DNA from: DATJKD01 sp963728295
GTDB taxonomy: Bacteria; Pseudomonadota; Gammaproteobacteria; Steroidobacterales; Steroidobacteraceae
Direction of reading: 5' to 3'
Length of the DNA stretch: 64,000 nucleotides
Assembly: GCA_963728295.1 (NCBI GenBank)
Contig: CAVSKB010000007.1
Location: 30,715 to 94,714 of the forward strand
Shown: in pieces, positions 38,956-49,822 of the stretch
Layout: every line of letters begins with the position of its first letter
How positions within the stretch are numbered: the stretch's first letter is position 1
The notes under the pieces: generated by a model
Seen by the model: only the letters and a program-made list of their open reading frames with translations
Databases searched by the model: none
What the model was told of the DNA's origin: nothing
Made by a program: the position numbers and the translations under genes

Positions 38956-39900
38956 ATGACGGTCGAAAGAACTCGCGTCCGCATCAAGGGCAAAGACTTT
39001 GACGTGCCGTCGGCGAAGGTTGGCGGCTGTACGATCACGGTCAATGGCGGGTGGCTCAAGAATAGTGGCATCTTCGATGAAGAGCTGCTGGAACAAGGTG
39101 ATCGTCCCGATCCAATCAGCCTCATCGACGGCGTTGGTCGAAGCGCGCTGCGTGCAGATATTCTTTCGTTCGGGAGAGCCTACTGGCAGTGCGACATCAA
39201 GCTCGAGTTCCAGGCGGAGCCTGACAACATGGCAGTCGCAGCCGTGGATTCGTTTGACACTTGGTGGAAAGGGCTCCCACAGGCGACTCGGCGAAACGTG
39301 CGGCTTTCGGAGAAGCGGGGTGTCGAGGTGCGACCCGTTGGCTTCGACGATTTGCTGGTTATGGGGATCAAGAGGATCTACGACGAAACCCCGGTTCGAC
39401 AGGGCCGACACTTCTGGCACTTTCAAAAGGACCTGCGGAAGGTCCGGGAGGAGAATGCCACCTACCTGACACGTAGCCAGTTCATCGGCGCCTACTTGAA
39501 GGACGAGCTCATCGGATTTATCAAGTTCATCCGCGTAGATCAGACAGCGATCCTGTCTCAGATTCTGGCCATGGAAGCCCACCGCGATCATAAGGCGGCG
39601 AACGCGCTTGTGAAATGCGCGGTGGAATTGTGCCAGCAGCAAGGCCTGACGAATCTCGTTTACGGCAAATTCGACTACGGTGGTGGCACGGACAACTCGT
39701 TGTCGGAATTCAAGCGGCGCAACGGATTTGCGGAACGCGGCTTTCCGAGGTATGTCGTCCCGCTATCCGCCAAGGGACGCCTTGCGGTTCGAACTGGACT
39801 GCATCGCGGGTTGCGAGCCATGGTTCCCGCGCCGCTTGCAGGCGCCTTCCGCGCTGCACGGCAACGGGTCGTGACGGTGACCCAGGGTCACAGCAAATGA
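38956..39900 (+). CDS. GNAT/FemAB-like acyltransferase
   Basis: 314 aa starting MTVERTRVRIKGKDFDVPSA. The frame is open upstream into the GT9 gene, but the two domains are unrelated and the ATG at 38956 is the natural boundary. The C-terminal half has a GNAT-type core: FIGAYLKDELIGFIKFIRVD, AHRDHKAANALVKCAVELC, LVYGKFDYGGG and FKRRNGFAERGFPRYVVPL. The N-terminal half includes DTWWKGLPQATRRNVR, as in FemAB-type proteins of EPS loci that may attach amino acids or acyl groups. Substrate unknown. Confidence 0.65.
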   Translation: MTVERTRVRIKGKDFDVPSAKVGGCTITVNGGWLKNSGIFDEELLEQGDRPDPISLIDGVGRSALRADILSFGRAYWQCDIKLEFQAEPDNMAVAAVDSFDTWWKGLPQATRRNVRLSEKRGVEVRPVGFDDLLVMGIKRIYDETPVRQGRHFWHFQKDLRKVREENATYLTRSQFIGAYLKDELIGFIKFIRVDQTAILSQILAMEAHRDHKAANALVKCAVELCQQQGLTNLVYGKFDYGGGTDNSLSEFKRRNGFAERGFPRYVVPLSAKGRLAVRTGLHRGLRAMVPAPLAGAFRAARQRVVTVTQGHSK

Positions 39901-39946
39901 CGGCAGTTACAGTACCGCATGGACGGGTTCCATCGACGGTAGTTCT

Positions 39947-40930
39947 ATGTACCTGGTAACCGGCGGCGCAGGCTTCATCGGCTCGAACGTCGTTTCCGCA
40001 TTGGGTCGACGCGGCATGTCAGTCACAGTGTGTGATCGGTTACGGGATCACGAGAAGTGGCGAAATCTGGCCAAGGCCGCGATCGTGGACATCGTCTCAC
40101 CGGATGGGATGTTGGAATGGCTTGGTCAGCGGCCTCATCTGGAGGGCGTCATCCATCTCGGTGCAATTTCTTCGACGACGGCAACGGACGCCGACTTGGT
40201 CTTTGATGTCAACGTGAGATTGAGCACGATCGTGTGGACACTGGTGCGCCGAGCACGGTGTTCCACTTATCTATGCATCGTCGGCTGCCACGTACGGAGA
40301 GGGTAACTGCGGATTCGATGATGACAACGAAGCCGGACGCGCTTGGCGCGACTCGACCGCTGAACGCATACGGGTGGAGCAAGCACTTTTTTGACAGCGG
40401 GTTGCGCGTCGTGTAGGAGTGGGTGAAAAGGCGCCACCGCAATGGGTCGGTCTCAAGTTCTTCAACGTGTTCGGCCCGAATGAATACCACAAGGGCCCGA
40501 TGCAAAGCGTGGTGCGCCCAGAAGTACCCACTGGTGGCATCAGGCCAACCGGTAACGTTGTTCACGTCCCACGATTCCAGGTACGCGGACGGTGGTCAGC
40601 TGAGGGACTTTATCTACGTCGACGACTGCGTCGGATGTCATCCTCTGGCTGCTGGATCATCGCAGTGTCAGCGGATTGTATAACCTTGGCACGGGTACCG
40701 CCCGCAGCTTCCTCGATGTTGCGAACGCCTTGTCGTTGGCCGCCGGCGTGCCGAATCGAGTCGAGTTTGTGCCAATGCCTGAGGCTATCCGGCCAAACTA
40801 CCAGTACTTCACGCAGGCTCGAATGGAACGTCTCCGGGCCGCGGGATACTCCCGATCGTTCACGTCGCTCGAGGACGGCGTAGGACAGTACGTGGAGCGA
40901 TACCTTTCATGCCAGGACCGTTACCGTTAG
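39947..40930 (+). CDS. hldD: ADP-L-glycero-D-manno-heptose 6-epimerase-like NAD-dependent epimerase, frameshifts
   Basis: Extended SDR protein. MYLVTGGAGFIGSNVVSAL opens the NAD site; then GVIHLGAISSTTATDAD, a YASSAATYG-like catalytic block in another frame around 40262-40290, LKFFNVFGPNEYHKGPMQSV, FIYVDDCV and YNLGTGTARSFLDVANALSL. The order and motifs match HldD (RfaD), which inverts C6 of ADP-heptose. At least four frame breaks lie between 40240 and 40680. The stop lies 22 bp inside the gmhB frame. Genes for the other steps of ADP-heptose synthesis follow. Confidence 0.82.
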
Positions 40931-41521
40931 AACGACCCTGCGGCGCCGACACGGTCAGGCATCTGATCGTGGATCGGGACGGGGTGCTGAATTCCGAGGC
41001 ACCCGATCGAGGGTATGTCACCACCCCGGACGATTGGAACTGGATACCTGGCGTACTGTGCGCATTGGCGGACCTCAAGCGTGCGATGATCAGGGTATCG
41101 GTTGCGACAAATCAATCGGCTGTCGGTCGTGGCTTGATGACGCCCGGCGGATCTGGAGGCTATTCATGCCCGGATGATCGCTGAGGCGGTCCGCGCCGGC
41201 GGCGATATAGCCGCCGTGTTCGCATGCCCACATTCACCGACCGATGGCTGCAATTGCCGGAAGCCGGCACCAAGCCTCATCCGGGAGGCGATTGCGTCGT
41301 CTGGGATAGCGGCCGACCAGACGCTTGTTGTAGGCGACGATCTGAGGGATATCGAGGCGGCCAATGCAGCCGACGTCCGGTCGGCGCTTGTCCTGACAGG
41401 AAAGGGCAAGGTTACAGTGACGCGCCTTCGGAACTCGCGAACGCCAATATACGATGACTTCGGCGCTCTCGTGCGTGAACTCATTTCAAGGGAGCGCGTG
41501 CCAGGAGATCGATCAGAATGA
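40909..41521 (+). CDS. gmhB: D-glycero-D-manno-heptose-1,7-bisphosphate 7-phosphatase, one frameshift
   Basis: ~200-aa HAD phosphatase. Motif I is LIVDRDGVLNSEAPDRGYV, motif II VATNQSAVGRGL, the zinc-binding loop CPHSPTDGCNCRKP, and motif IV VVGDDLRDIEAA. The frame changes near 41150 (LMTP to LEAIHARMIAEAV). It overlaps hldD at the start and gmhA by 4 bp at the end. The first ~14 residues (MPGPLPLERPCG) look like extra sequence; the real start may be further in. Confidence 0.88.
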
Positions 41522-42097
41522 CCATAATTGCAGCATTCGACGAGCATGCACAGGTGATGGCCCAGGCGGCACTGATGCTGCCGCCGATACTGGAACACGT
41601 TGCGAGCGAGTTGCACGCGTGCTTCCAACGGGGCGGCAAGTTGCTGGTCTGCGGGAACGGTGGGAGTGCGTCAGATTCGGAGCACCTGGTCGCGGAGCTT
41701 GTAGGGCGGTACAAGGACGAGCGCAAGGCGCTGCCCGCGCTTGCGCTGTCCGCGGGCGGCACAGCGACACTTACAGCCGTGTCGAACGACTACGGGTACG
41801 AGTCGGTGTTCGCCCGGCAAGTCGATGCGTTGGCGCAAGCGGGGGATTTGCTGTTTGCGATCAGCACAAGCGGGAACTCCCCCAACGTGCTCTCTGCGGT
41901 GGCAGCGGCCCGGGCGCGTCACTGTGGTGTTGTGGCGTTCACAGGGAAATCAGGAGGCAAGCTTGGAGCCCTTGCCGATACGCATGATTGCCGCGCCGAG
42001 CCAGGTTACTGCGCGCATCCAGGAAGTGCACGGATTGTGCATCCACATCATCTGCGAAACGCTCGATCGCAAGCTGGCGGCAAGTCAGGGCACATGA
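41518..42097 (+). CDS. gmhA: Sedoheptulose-7-phosphate isomerase, one frameshift
   Basis: ~193 aa SIS-domain isomerase, first step of ADP-heptose synthesis. CGNGGSASDSEHLVAELVGR binds the substrate, with AGDLLFAISTSGNSPNVLSA and VVAFTGKSGGKLGALAD after it. A frame change near 41995 leads to the expected end TARIQEVHGLCIHIICETLD. Coupled by ATGA overlaps to gmhB and hldE, so the pathway is one operon. Confidence 0.92.
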
Positions 42098-43576
42098 CAG
42101 ACGCATCCAGGGCAGACGGCCACGCCGGGCTGCGCGAAATCCTCGCATCCTGCGCCGGGCGCGAGGTCTGGGTCGTCGGTGACCTCATGCTCGACGAATA
42201 CGTGCAGGGCGTAGTTGAGCGCATCTCTCCCGAAGCGCCGGTCCCGGTGGTGCGAGCCAGTGACATGCAGTACCGCCTCGGCGGTGCCGCCAACGTCGCC
42301 CGGCAGGCGGCGGTGCTGGGCGCGCGCGTGGCGCTTGCAGGTGTCGTGGGCGACGACGGGAGCGGGCCGCCGCCTGCTCGAAGAGTGCGAGGCCGCCGGA
42401 ATCGACCGCCGGGCGGTCCTGCTGGCCAAGGATCGCCGCACCACGCGCAAGCTCCGGGTACTTGGACGCGGCCAGCAGCTGATTCGCCTGGATTGGGAGG
42501 ATTCCCAACCGTATCCGGACGACATTGCCTCGACGCTTCAGCAGCGGCTTGAGTCCGGGACGAGGCCGGATGTAATCATCCTGAGCGATTATGGGAAGGG
42601 CAATTCTCCGGATTCGGCGATAAGACGATTCGTCGCTGCAGGACGCTCCGCGGGTTGCCGGAGTCCTGGTGGATCCGAAGCGACGGGACCTGGCGGCGTA
42701 TCGGGGTGCCAGCATCCTGACGCCCAATCTCGGCGAACTCGCGCCTGGCCGCGGGCTGCAGCCTCAGCCGCCGACGACATTGAGGCCGTAGCCGCGGCTG
42801 CGCGCCCTTTCGTCTATTCAGCCGAGCTCGAATCGCTGGTGGTCACGCTCAGCGACCGGGGCATGCTGATCGTGGATTCCAGCGGGCACTCGCAGCACGT
42901 GCCCGCGGTGCGGCGGGCGGTGTCGGATGTCACCGGAGCGGGTGACACGGCCGTTGCCGTGATGGCCACGACGCTTGCTGCGGGCGCGACGATCAGGCAG
43001 TCGGCAGAAATCGCCAACATCGCTGCGGGCCTGGCCGTCGCCGAAGTAGGCGCCGTTGCAATCGAACCATCAAAGATAGCGCTCGCCCTCGCAGATGTGC
43101 GTGGCGGTAAGGTCCTGGCGCGCGCAGACCTGGCCGCGCGGGCCGCCGGTTGGCGCGTGATGGGCAAGAAGATCGTCTTCACGAATGGATGCTTTGACCT
43201 TTTGCACGCGGGCCACCTGTCGCTCCTGCACGAGGCCGCATCCCTCGGTGACGTCCTTGTTCTCGCGATCAACAGCGACGACTCGGTCAGGCGCCTCAAG
43301 GGGCCGGACCGGCCGATCGTGAGCGCCGAGGAACGAGCTGCGCTCCTGGCAGCTCTATCCTGCGTGGATGCAGTAACGATTTTCGACGAGGACACCCCGC
43401 TGGAGATTCTTCGTGCCGTCCGACCGCACGTGCTTGTCAAGGGACAGGACTACGGCATCGACAAGGTCGTCGGCCGCGAACTGGTCGAGGCGGACGGCGG
43501 TCGAGTTGCCCTTGTGTCCCTCTTGTCGGCGAAGTCGACCAGCGCGATCGTGGACCGCATTCGCCGCAACTCATAG
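42094..43576 (+). CDS. hldE: Bifunctional heptose-7-phosphate kinase/heptose-1-phosphate adenylyltransferase, frameshifts
   Basis: ~490 aa. The N-terminal ribokinase-type domain starts VWVVGDLMLDEYV with RLGGAANVARQAAVLGARVA and the catalytic DVTGAGDTAVA. The C-terminal nucleotidyltransferase domain has FTNGCFDLLHAGHLSLLHEA and SVRRLKGPDRPIVSAEERA. Frame breaks occur near 42360 and between ~42620 and 42770. The gene completes the gmhA-gmhB-hldE-hldD set, so ADP-L-glycero-D-manno-heptose is made from enzymes encoded here. Confidence 0.92.
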
Positions 43577-43616
43577 TCGACGCCGGAAGTGTCAGCTGCG
43601 AGGCAGTGGTGCGGTG

Positions 43617-44823
43617 CTATCCGCGGAGCCTGCGAGCGAGGTCCGCAACGCGTTTGAGCTGTCGGCGCGCGTCGTAGCGGTGCGGATACCCCGGCGGAAA
43701 AAGGACTCTCCAGGGGAGCTTAAGCACCTTGGCCAGGTGATTCCCGGGCTCGAGCAAATTCACCCAAATGTGCCAGCTGTTGAACAAGCGGAAGGGGCGA
43801 CCGCGGACGAGGCTGTACTCGATGAACGAGTGGATCAGCGTGCGCTCGGCCACGGAAACCAGCCCCTGTCCCAGCGCCAACCCCGAAAGGACGGGATCCG
43901 CCAACTTCACGATACCGGCGCGCGACAGGTACGAAAGCAACAGATACAGCGATGCGCGACTCATGTCGTTGGTCAACACTTCCGGCAGGCGATCCCATTG
44001 GAACCCGCAGGATCCAACCGACAGGATGCGAATAGCATCCAGCATGGGTGGAAGGAAGCTCGGATGAATTCGGTAGGCGCTGAGGTCCTGGGTCCAGTAT
44101 GACGCGACGTACGCGAGCTGCAATTGGTCGCTCAGGCGCCTGACCGGCAATCCGTGAAACGTCGATTCAACGGATTGCGATTCCAGCATGTGCTCATTGA
44201 ACCCACCATTGCCCGCGAAGATCGAATTCCGCTGAAATAGTGCAGTATGCAGTTCCAGCCATACCCCACGCTTGGCGTGGACCAGGGGGACGCCATGATG
44301 GGGGTCCTGGCCGAGCGTGTCGGGTCCGTGCCGGTATCCTCTTCGCGAGTAATTCAGCTTCGATCGACATGAACGCGTCCGCTGGTAAGAGGATGTCGAT
44401 ATCGCTCATCGGGCGCAGGTGGCCCTCCGGATAGTGCTGCTCGCTGATGGATATACCCTTGAGGAGCGTGACCGGGACCCCGGCGGCCAGGCACAGTTCG
44501 ATTACGTCGATCGCTGCGTCTATCAGCTCACCATGACGAACCTGCGCAGTAAGGTTGGCCCCGAGCAAGCGATCGTATAGTTCTCGACTGACGGTGCCAG
44601 GCCGATCCCGAATCGCGCGGTACAGCAGCGGCCCAAGGCCTGCGGCGAGCGCCCAGGAAAGACTCTGGGCCGTGGCTCGGTCAAGTGCCCGTTCGATACC
44701 GGCCACTCGAACTGGGTCGCCCATCGCATGGGCGTATCCGAATAACTCACGGACGATCACGGCTGGATATGGTGACGGACGCTGCGTGGCCTGCGCCAAT
44801 CCGGTCCCGACGATGAACCCCAT
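43617..44823 (-). CDS. NTP_transf_5-type nucleotidyltransferase-fold protein, one frameshift
   Basis: ~400 aa on the minus strand. The core has AAGVPVTLLKGISISEQHY and LRPMSDIDILLPADAFMSIE, the nucleotidyltransferase signature of this family, then a frame change between ~44190 and 44330, and RLSDQLQLAYVASYW with FNSWHIWVNLLEP in the C-terminal half. Starts at 44823 (MGFIVGTG) or 44925 are both open. In EPS/PEP-CTERM genomes I recall this family near PqqD-like and HPr-kinase-like genes; such a pair occurs 10 kb downstream. Activity unknown. Confidence 0.7.
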
Positions 44824-45028
44824 ACGCTCCAACTGATCAAAGAACGGGCAGTCGCTCCGCGGAGATCGACCAGGAGGATGAGGAACGGGACATCTGCCAG
44901 GCACGGTGACCCCTCGCATCGGCACTCTTTCACATCCCAGCCATGCCCCTGTCGCGCAGCAACCGCGGATTTGGTCTCCGGTTCGGTAGAATGGACAGGG
45001 AACGACTGGCCTAGGTACTGGCGAGCAA

Positions 45029-46616
45029 ATGCAGCAGGCATTGCATAATCTTCTCGATGAACTTCGCGGCGCGGTTCGCTACCGTTGGCCTGCGATCTGT
45101 GCTGCCTGGGCGGCCTGCGTGATCGGCTGGGGCAGCGTAGCGCTCTGCCGAACGTCTACGAGTCCGAGGCCCGTATCTTCGTCGACACCCGCACGGCGCT
45201 TACCCCGGTGATCCAGGGCTTGGCCATCGAGCAGGACATGGCAGCGCAACTCAACCTGGTGCAGCAGTCGCTGGTCAGCGAGGCACAGCTCAACCAGGTC
45301 ATCGATAAGACCAGATTTCGCCGAACGCGCCGCGACGACCGATCGCCGGGCGCGGCTCATGGAAGCCCTGCGTTCCAGGATACACGTAGATGTACAGACG
45401 ACTGGCCGAGAGCGCGAAGTGACAGCGGCGGCGATCTACGGTTGACGTATCGCGACAGCCGATCGGGGACGGAGCCTGAAGCGTCGTCGACGATCCTGGT
45501 AGACAATTTTGTTCGGAACATCCTGGGCGGCAAAATCCAGGATTCGGCCGCCGCGCAGAAGTTCCTTGTGGATCAGATCAATGAGTCGGAGCAGCGCCTG
45601 CGCGAGGCCGAGGACCGCCTGGCCGCATTCAAGAAGCGCAACGTCGGGCACCATGCCGGGTGTCGAGGGCGACTATTTTACGAGGCTGCAGACGGAGATG
45701 GACGCGGCGCGGCAGGCACGGACGGACCTCTCGATCGCGGTGTCCAGGCGCGACGAGCTCGCGAAGCAGCTCAAGGACGGCGCACTGCTCGCGGCGAGCA
45801 GCGGCGCGGCCGTCACGCCGACCAACCGGGACACGACACCGCGCGACACGCTCACCCAGCTCGAGGAGGCCCAGGCGAAGCTCGACGAGCTATTGCGGAC
45901 GTTCACCGAACGTCATCCGGACGTCGCCGTATTGCGCGAGAAGATCGCCGATCTCAAGGCGCGGCACGAACGCGAGCTTGCCCAACTGCGCCAGGGGAAA
46001 CCGGGCGCGCCCCTTCCGACCGGCGTAACGTCGAACCCGGTCTACCAGAGCACGCGCCTCGCCCTGAACGAAGCAAGTGTCGAGGTCGCGGCCCTGAGCC
46101 GCACGCTGGCCGCGCATGAAGCCAAGGTGAGCGACCTTCGCCGGCTGGTCAATTCGATGCCCGAAGTCGAGGCGGAGTTCGCGCGGCTCAACCGTGACTA
46201 CGACGTACAGAAGAGCCAGTACGTCGCCCTGGTCGACCGACTCGAGAAGACAAGGCTCGGTCAGGACGCGGAAGCGACAAACTCGGGCGTGCTGATGAAG
46301 GTTTTGAATCCGCCTACGGCTAGCGTCGGGTCCGGTGGCTCCGAATCGCCCGATGCTCATTGCACCGGTTTTCCTGGCCGCAACCGCTCTGGCCGGGGCG
46401 CTCGCCTATGCGCTGTCCAAGATGAATCCAGTCTTCAACCACAGCCGCGACCTGGAGCAGGTTACAGGCCTGCCGGTACTGGGCTCGATCAGCCTGACAT
46501 GGCTCGAGCATTACAACAGCGAGCAGCGACGCGGATTCTTACGGTACGGTGCAGTGGCCGGGGCGCTCGTGTTGGCATTCGGCTGCGTCATGGCACTGGA
46601 ACTGGTGACGACCTGA
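45029..46616 (+). CDS. Wzz/GumC-type chain-length determinant (PEP-CTERM locus type), frameshifts
   Basis: ~520 aa. The N-terminus LDELRGAVRYRWPAICAAW enters a first transmembrane segment, then VYESEARIFVDTRTALTPVI, SSTILVDNFVRNILGGK, long coiled-coil helices (e.g. LTQLEEAQAKLDELLRTFTE), EFARLNRDYDVQKSQYVALV, and a C-terminal segment PMLIAPVFLAATALAGALAY with a second one at the end (GAVAGALVLAFGCVMAL). No kinase domain is attached; the cognate kinase is the FHA-BY-kinase at 9.6 kb. At least four frame breaks (45140, 45330-45430, 45650, 46340). Sets polymer length and forms the export complex. Confidence 0.85.
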
Positions 46617-46713
46617 CAACGGTGCCGCGGCGCAATCCGCTTGACGTCTCGCGCGCGCCGGCCCCACACTCGCCGGCTTTTCCGCCACCTGCCCGCTCGC
46701 GAACGGCCGTCCC

Positions 46714-48647
46714 ATGCCCGTCATCACGCTGCCCGACGGCAGCCAGCGAGACTTACGACCAGCCGCTGACCGTCGCCAAACTCGCTGCCGACATCGGTCC
46801 CGGCCTCGCCAAGGCGGCGCTCGCGGGCAAGGTCGACGGCAAGCTCGTCGACACGTCCCACGTCATCGACCGCGACGCGACCGTCGCCATCGTCACCGCA
46901 AAGGACCCCGAAGGCCTCGAGATCCTGCGCCACTCGACCGCGCACCTGCTCGCTCAGGCGGTGCAGTCGATCTATCCCGACGCCCAGGTCACGATCGGGC
47001 CGGTGATCGAGGACGGGTTCTACTACGACTTCGCCTTCAAGCGGCCCTTCACGCCCGAGGACCTCGAGAAGTTCGAAGCGCAGGATGCGCGAGCTCGGCC
47101 GCTGCGGACCTGCCGGTCGAGCGCCGGGTCATGCCACGAGACGAGGCGGTAGAGACGTTCCGCAACCTGGGCGAGCACTACAAGGCCGAGATCATCGCGG
47201 CGATCCCGGCAGGGCGAGGACGATCAGCCTCTACGGCCAGGGCGACTGGTTCGACCTCTGCCGCGGCCCGCACGTGCCCATCACGGGCAAGCTCGGCGCC
47301 TTCAAGCTGATGAAAGTCGCCGGCGCCTACTGGCGCGGCGATTCGCGGAACGAGATGCTGCAGCGGATCTACGGCACGGCCTGGCCCGACGAGAAGCAGC
47401 TCAAGGCCTATCTCACGCGGCTCGAGGAAGCCGAGAAGCGCGACCACCGCCGGATCGGCAAGGAGCTGGACCTGTTCCATTTCCAGGAGGAGGCGCCGGG
47501 CGCGGTGTTCTGGCATCCGAAGGGCTGGGCCCTGTTCCAGTCGCTGATCGGCTACATGCGCGAAAAGCAGAACGCCGCCGGCTTCCACGAGGTCAGCGCA
47601 CCCGAAATCATGGACGCGAGCCTGTGGGCGGCCTCGGGTCATCTCGAGCAGTTCGGCGAGAACATGTACACGACGAAGACGCCCGATGAGCGCGTGTACG
47701 CGATCAAGCCGATGAACTGCCCGGGCCACGTGCAGATCTTCAAGCACGGGCTGCGCAGCTACCGCGACCTGCCGATCCGGCTCGCGGAATTCGGCAAGGT
47801 GCACCGCTACGAGCCCTCCGGCGCGCTGCACGGGCTGATGCGTGTCCGCGCCTTTACCCAGGACGACGCGCATATCTTCATCACCGAGAACCAGCTGATC
47901 GAGGAGTCGGTGCACTCGATCGAGCTCCTGATGTCGATCTACCGCGACTTCGGCTTCGACGACGTGCTGGTCAAGTTCGCCGACCGGCCGACGCGGCGGG
48001 TGGGCTCGGACGAGGTCTGGGACCGGGCGGAGGCCGCGCTCAAGGACGCTACCCGCGCGGCCGGCATCGATTGCGCCTACAACCCGGGGGAGGGCGCCTT
48101 CTACGGCCCCAAGCTCGAGTTCGTCCTGCGGGACGCCATCGGGCGGGACTGGCAGTGCGGGACGCTGCAGGTCGACCTCAACCTGCCGGGCCGCCTGGGC
48201 GCCTATTACATCGATGAGGCGAGCCAGAAGCGTACCCCTGTCATGCTCCACAGGGCGATTTTCGGGTCCCTGGAGCGTTTTACCGGCATCCTGATCGAAC
48301 ACCACGCCGGCCGGCTGCCAGCCTGGCTCGCTCCGATCCAGGCCGTCATCCTGAACATTACGGACGGGCAGGCCGGATACGCTGCCCGTGCCGCCGATTT
48401 CCTGAAAAATCAGGGATTTCGGGTCGAAACGGATTTGCGAAACGAGAAGGTCGGCTTTAAAATCCGCGAGCACACCCTGCAACGGGTCCCGTACCTACTG
48501 GTCGCGGGTGACCGCGAAGCTGGGTCGAATTCATTGGCCGTGCGCACGCGCAACGGCAAGGATCTCGGCGCGATGCCCCTGGAGGCTTTTGCGTCGAGAC
48601 TTGCCGAGGAAGTCGCGAGCCGCGGCCGCAATTGTTTGGAGGTATGA
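46714..48647 (+). CDS. thrS: Threonyl-tRNA synthetase, frameshifts in the 5' third
   Basis: ~643 aa. TGS domain MPVITLPDGSQ then TYDQPLTVAKLAADIGPGLA; editing domain LRHSTAHLLAQAVQSIYPDA (zinc-site HSTAH) and GFYYDFAFKRPFTPEDLEKF; catalytic core WHPKGWALFQSLIGYMREK, KPMNCPGHVQIFKHGLRSYR, FTQDDAHIF; C-terminal anticodon-binding domain. Frame breaks near 46750, 47090 and 47215, the rest in one frame to the stop at 48647. This is an essential single-copy gene, so the breaks are most likely sequence errors. It heads the translation block. Confidence 0.95.
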
Positions 48648-48650
48648 CGT

Positions 48651-49174
48651 ATCGCTGCCCCAGCCGCTAAGCGCATCAAGCGCAATGAAGAGATCACGGC
48701 CCCGCAACTGCGCATCATCGGGGCGGATGGCAACCAGGTCGGAGTGATGAGCCGGTACGACGCGCTGCAACTCGCGCAGTCGCAGGAACTCGACCTGGTG
48801 GAGGTGTCACCGACCGCGGAACCGCCGGTGTGCCGGATCATCGACTACGGGAAGTTCCTGTTCGAGCGAACAAGAAGTCCCATCTGGCGAAGAAGAAGCA
48901 GAAGCAGATACAGGTCAAGGAAGTTAAGTTTCGTCCCGGGACTGACGAAGGTGACTATCAGATCAAGCTCCGCAATCTGATTCGCTTTCTGCAGGAAGGG
49001 GACAAGGCCAAGGTGACCTTGAGGTTCCGCGGCCGAGAGATGGCGCACACGGACATCGGCCGGCAGGTCCTGATCCGGTTGCAGGCCGATCTCGCACCCT
49101 ATGCGACGATCGAGCAGCACCCGCTGATGGAAGGCCGGCAGATGGTCATGATGCTGGCGCCGAAAAAGAAGTAA
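48651..49174 (+). CDS. infC: Translation initiation factor IF-3, non-AUG start, one frameshift
   Basis: ~174 aa. The frame begins at an ATC codon (48651-48653) 3 bp after the thrS stop, reading AAPAAKRIKRNEEITAPQLR; AUU/AUC starts are the rule for infC and give IF-3 autoregulation. Then YDALQLAQSQELDLVEVSPT, EPPVCRIIDYGKFLFE, a frame break near 48868, and QKQIQVKEVKFRPGTDEGDY, FLQEGDKAKVTLRFRGREMA and MEGRQMVMMLAPKKK. IF-3 keeps 30S subunits free and proofreads start codons. Confidence 0.95.
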
Positions 49175-49221
49175 GCGCGGCTTCGGCCGCGTTTCGCCCT
49201 CGATCCGCGGGATGACCGCGG
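49175..49221 (+). promoter_or_regulatory. Two hairpins in the infC-rpmI gap
   Basis: GCGCGGC-TTCG-GCCGCGT (49175-49192) and CCGCGG-GATGA-CCGCGG (49205-49221) lie between infC and rpmI. This is the gap where the L20 leader control of rpmI-rplT acts in related bacteria, so they may be part of that element. The first could also act as a weak terminator (TTTC follows). Confidence 0.45.
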
Positions 49222-49252
49222 TGAAACGGGCCAACAATTGAGGAGTCGAGTC

Positions 49253-49447
49253 ATGCCCAAGTTGAAGACGAACCGGGCCGCGGCCAAGCGTTTCCGGAAA
49301 ACGGCGAAGGGGTTCAAGCGCGCCCAGTCGAATCGCCGACACATCCTTACCAAGAAGACGAGCAAGCGTAAGCGCCAGCTCCGCGGCCCAACCATGGTCG
49401 CGAAGCAGGACACCGGCCGGCTCGAGCAGCTTCTTCCGCACGCCTGA
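49253..49447 (+). CDS. rpmI: 50S ribosomal protein L35
   Basis: 64 aa, MPKLKTNRAAAKRFRKTAKG and SNRRHILTKKTSKRKRQLRG, full length for L35. The ATG at 49253 follows AGGAG at 49241 with a 7-bp gap. Cotranscribed with infC and rplT. Confidence 0.97.
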   Translation: MPKLKTNRAAAKRFRKTAKGFKRAQSNRRHILTKKTSKRKRQLRGPTMVAKQDTGRLEQLLPHA

Positions 49448-49459
49448 GCGAGGTGACCC

Positions 49460-49819
49460 ATGGCACGAGTAAAGCGTGGCGTCATCGCAGGGCGCCGACA
49501 CAAGAAGGTTCTGGCCAAGGCGAAGGGCTATTACAACGCCCGGCGCAAGGTCTATCGCACCGCCAAGCAGGCGGTGATCAAGGCAGGGCAGTATGCGTAC
49601 CGTGACCGCCGCGCCAAGAAGCGCGACATGCGCGCGCTCTGGATCACGCGCATCAATGCCGCCGCACGGGTGCATGGGCTCTCCTACAGCCGGCTCATGA
49701 GCGGATTGAAGGCGGTCGGCCTCGAGGTGGATCGCAAGATGCTGGCCGACCTCGCGGTGCAGGACGCGGCCGCCTTTGGCGTGATCGCGGAGCGCGTCAA
49801 GGCGGGCCTCGGGACCTGA
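49460..49819 (+). CDS. rplT: 50S ribosomal protein L20
   Basis: 119 aa, intact: MARVKRGVIAGRRHKKVLAK, YYNARRKVYRTAKQAVIKAG and LWITRINAAARVHGLSYSRL. It binds 23S rRNA early in 50S assembly and represses its own operon in relatives. 12 bp after rpmI. Confidence 0.98.
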   Translation: MARVKRGVIAGRRHKKVLAKAKGYYNARRKVYRTAKQAVIKAGQYAYRDRRAKKRDMRALWITRINAAARVHGLSYSRLMSGLKAVGLEVDRKMLADLAVQDAAAFGVIAERVKAGLGT

Positions 49820-49822
49820 GCC

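Noticed and set aside
45509..47152. 547-codon frame joining the chain-length protein and thrS
   Set aside because: Joins two unrelated conserved proteins through intergenic sequence only because both are frame-shifted.
47178..48482. 434-codon minus-strand frame opposite thrS
   Set aside because: Antisense of an essential gene with third-position GC bias; no support.
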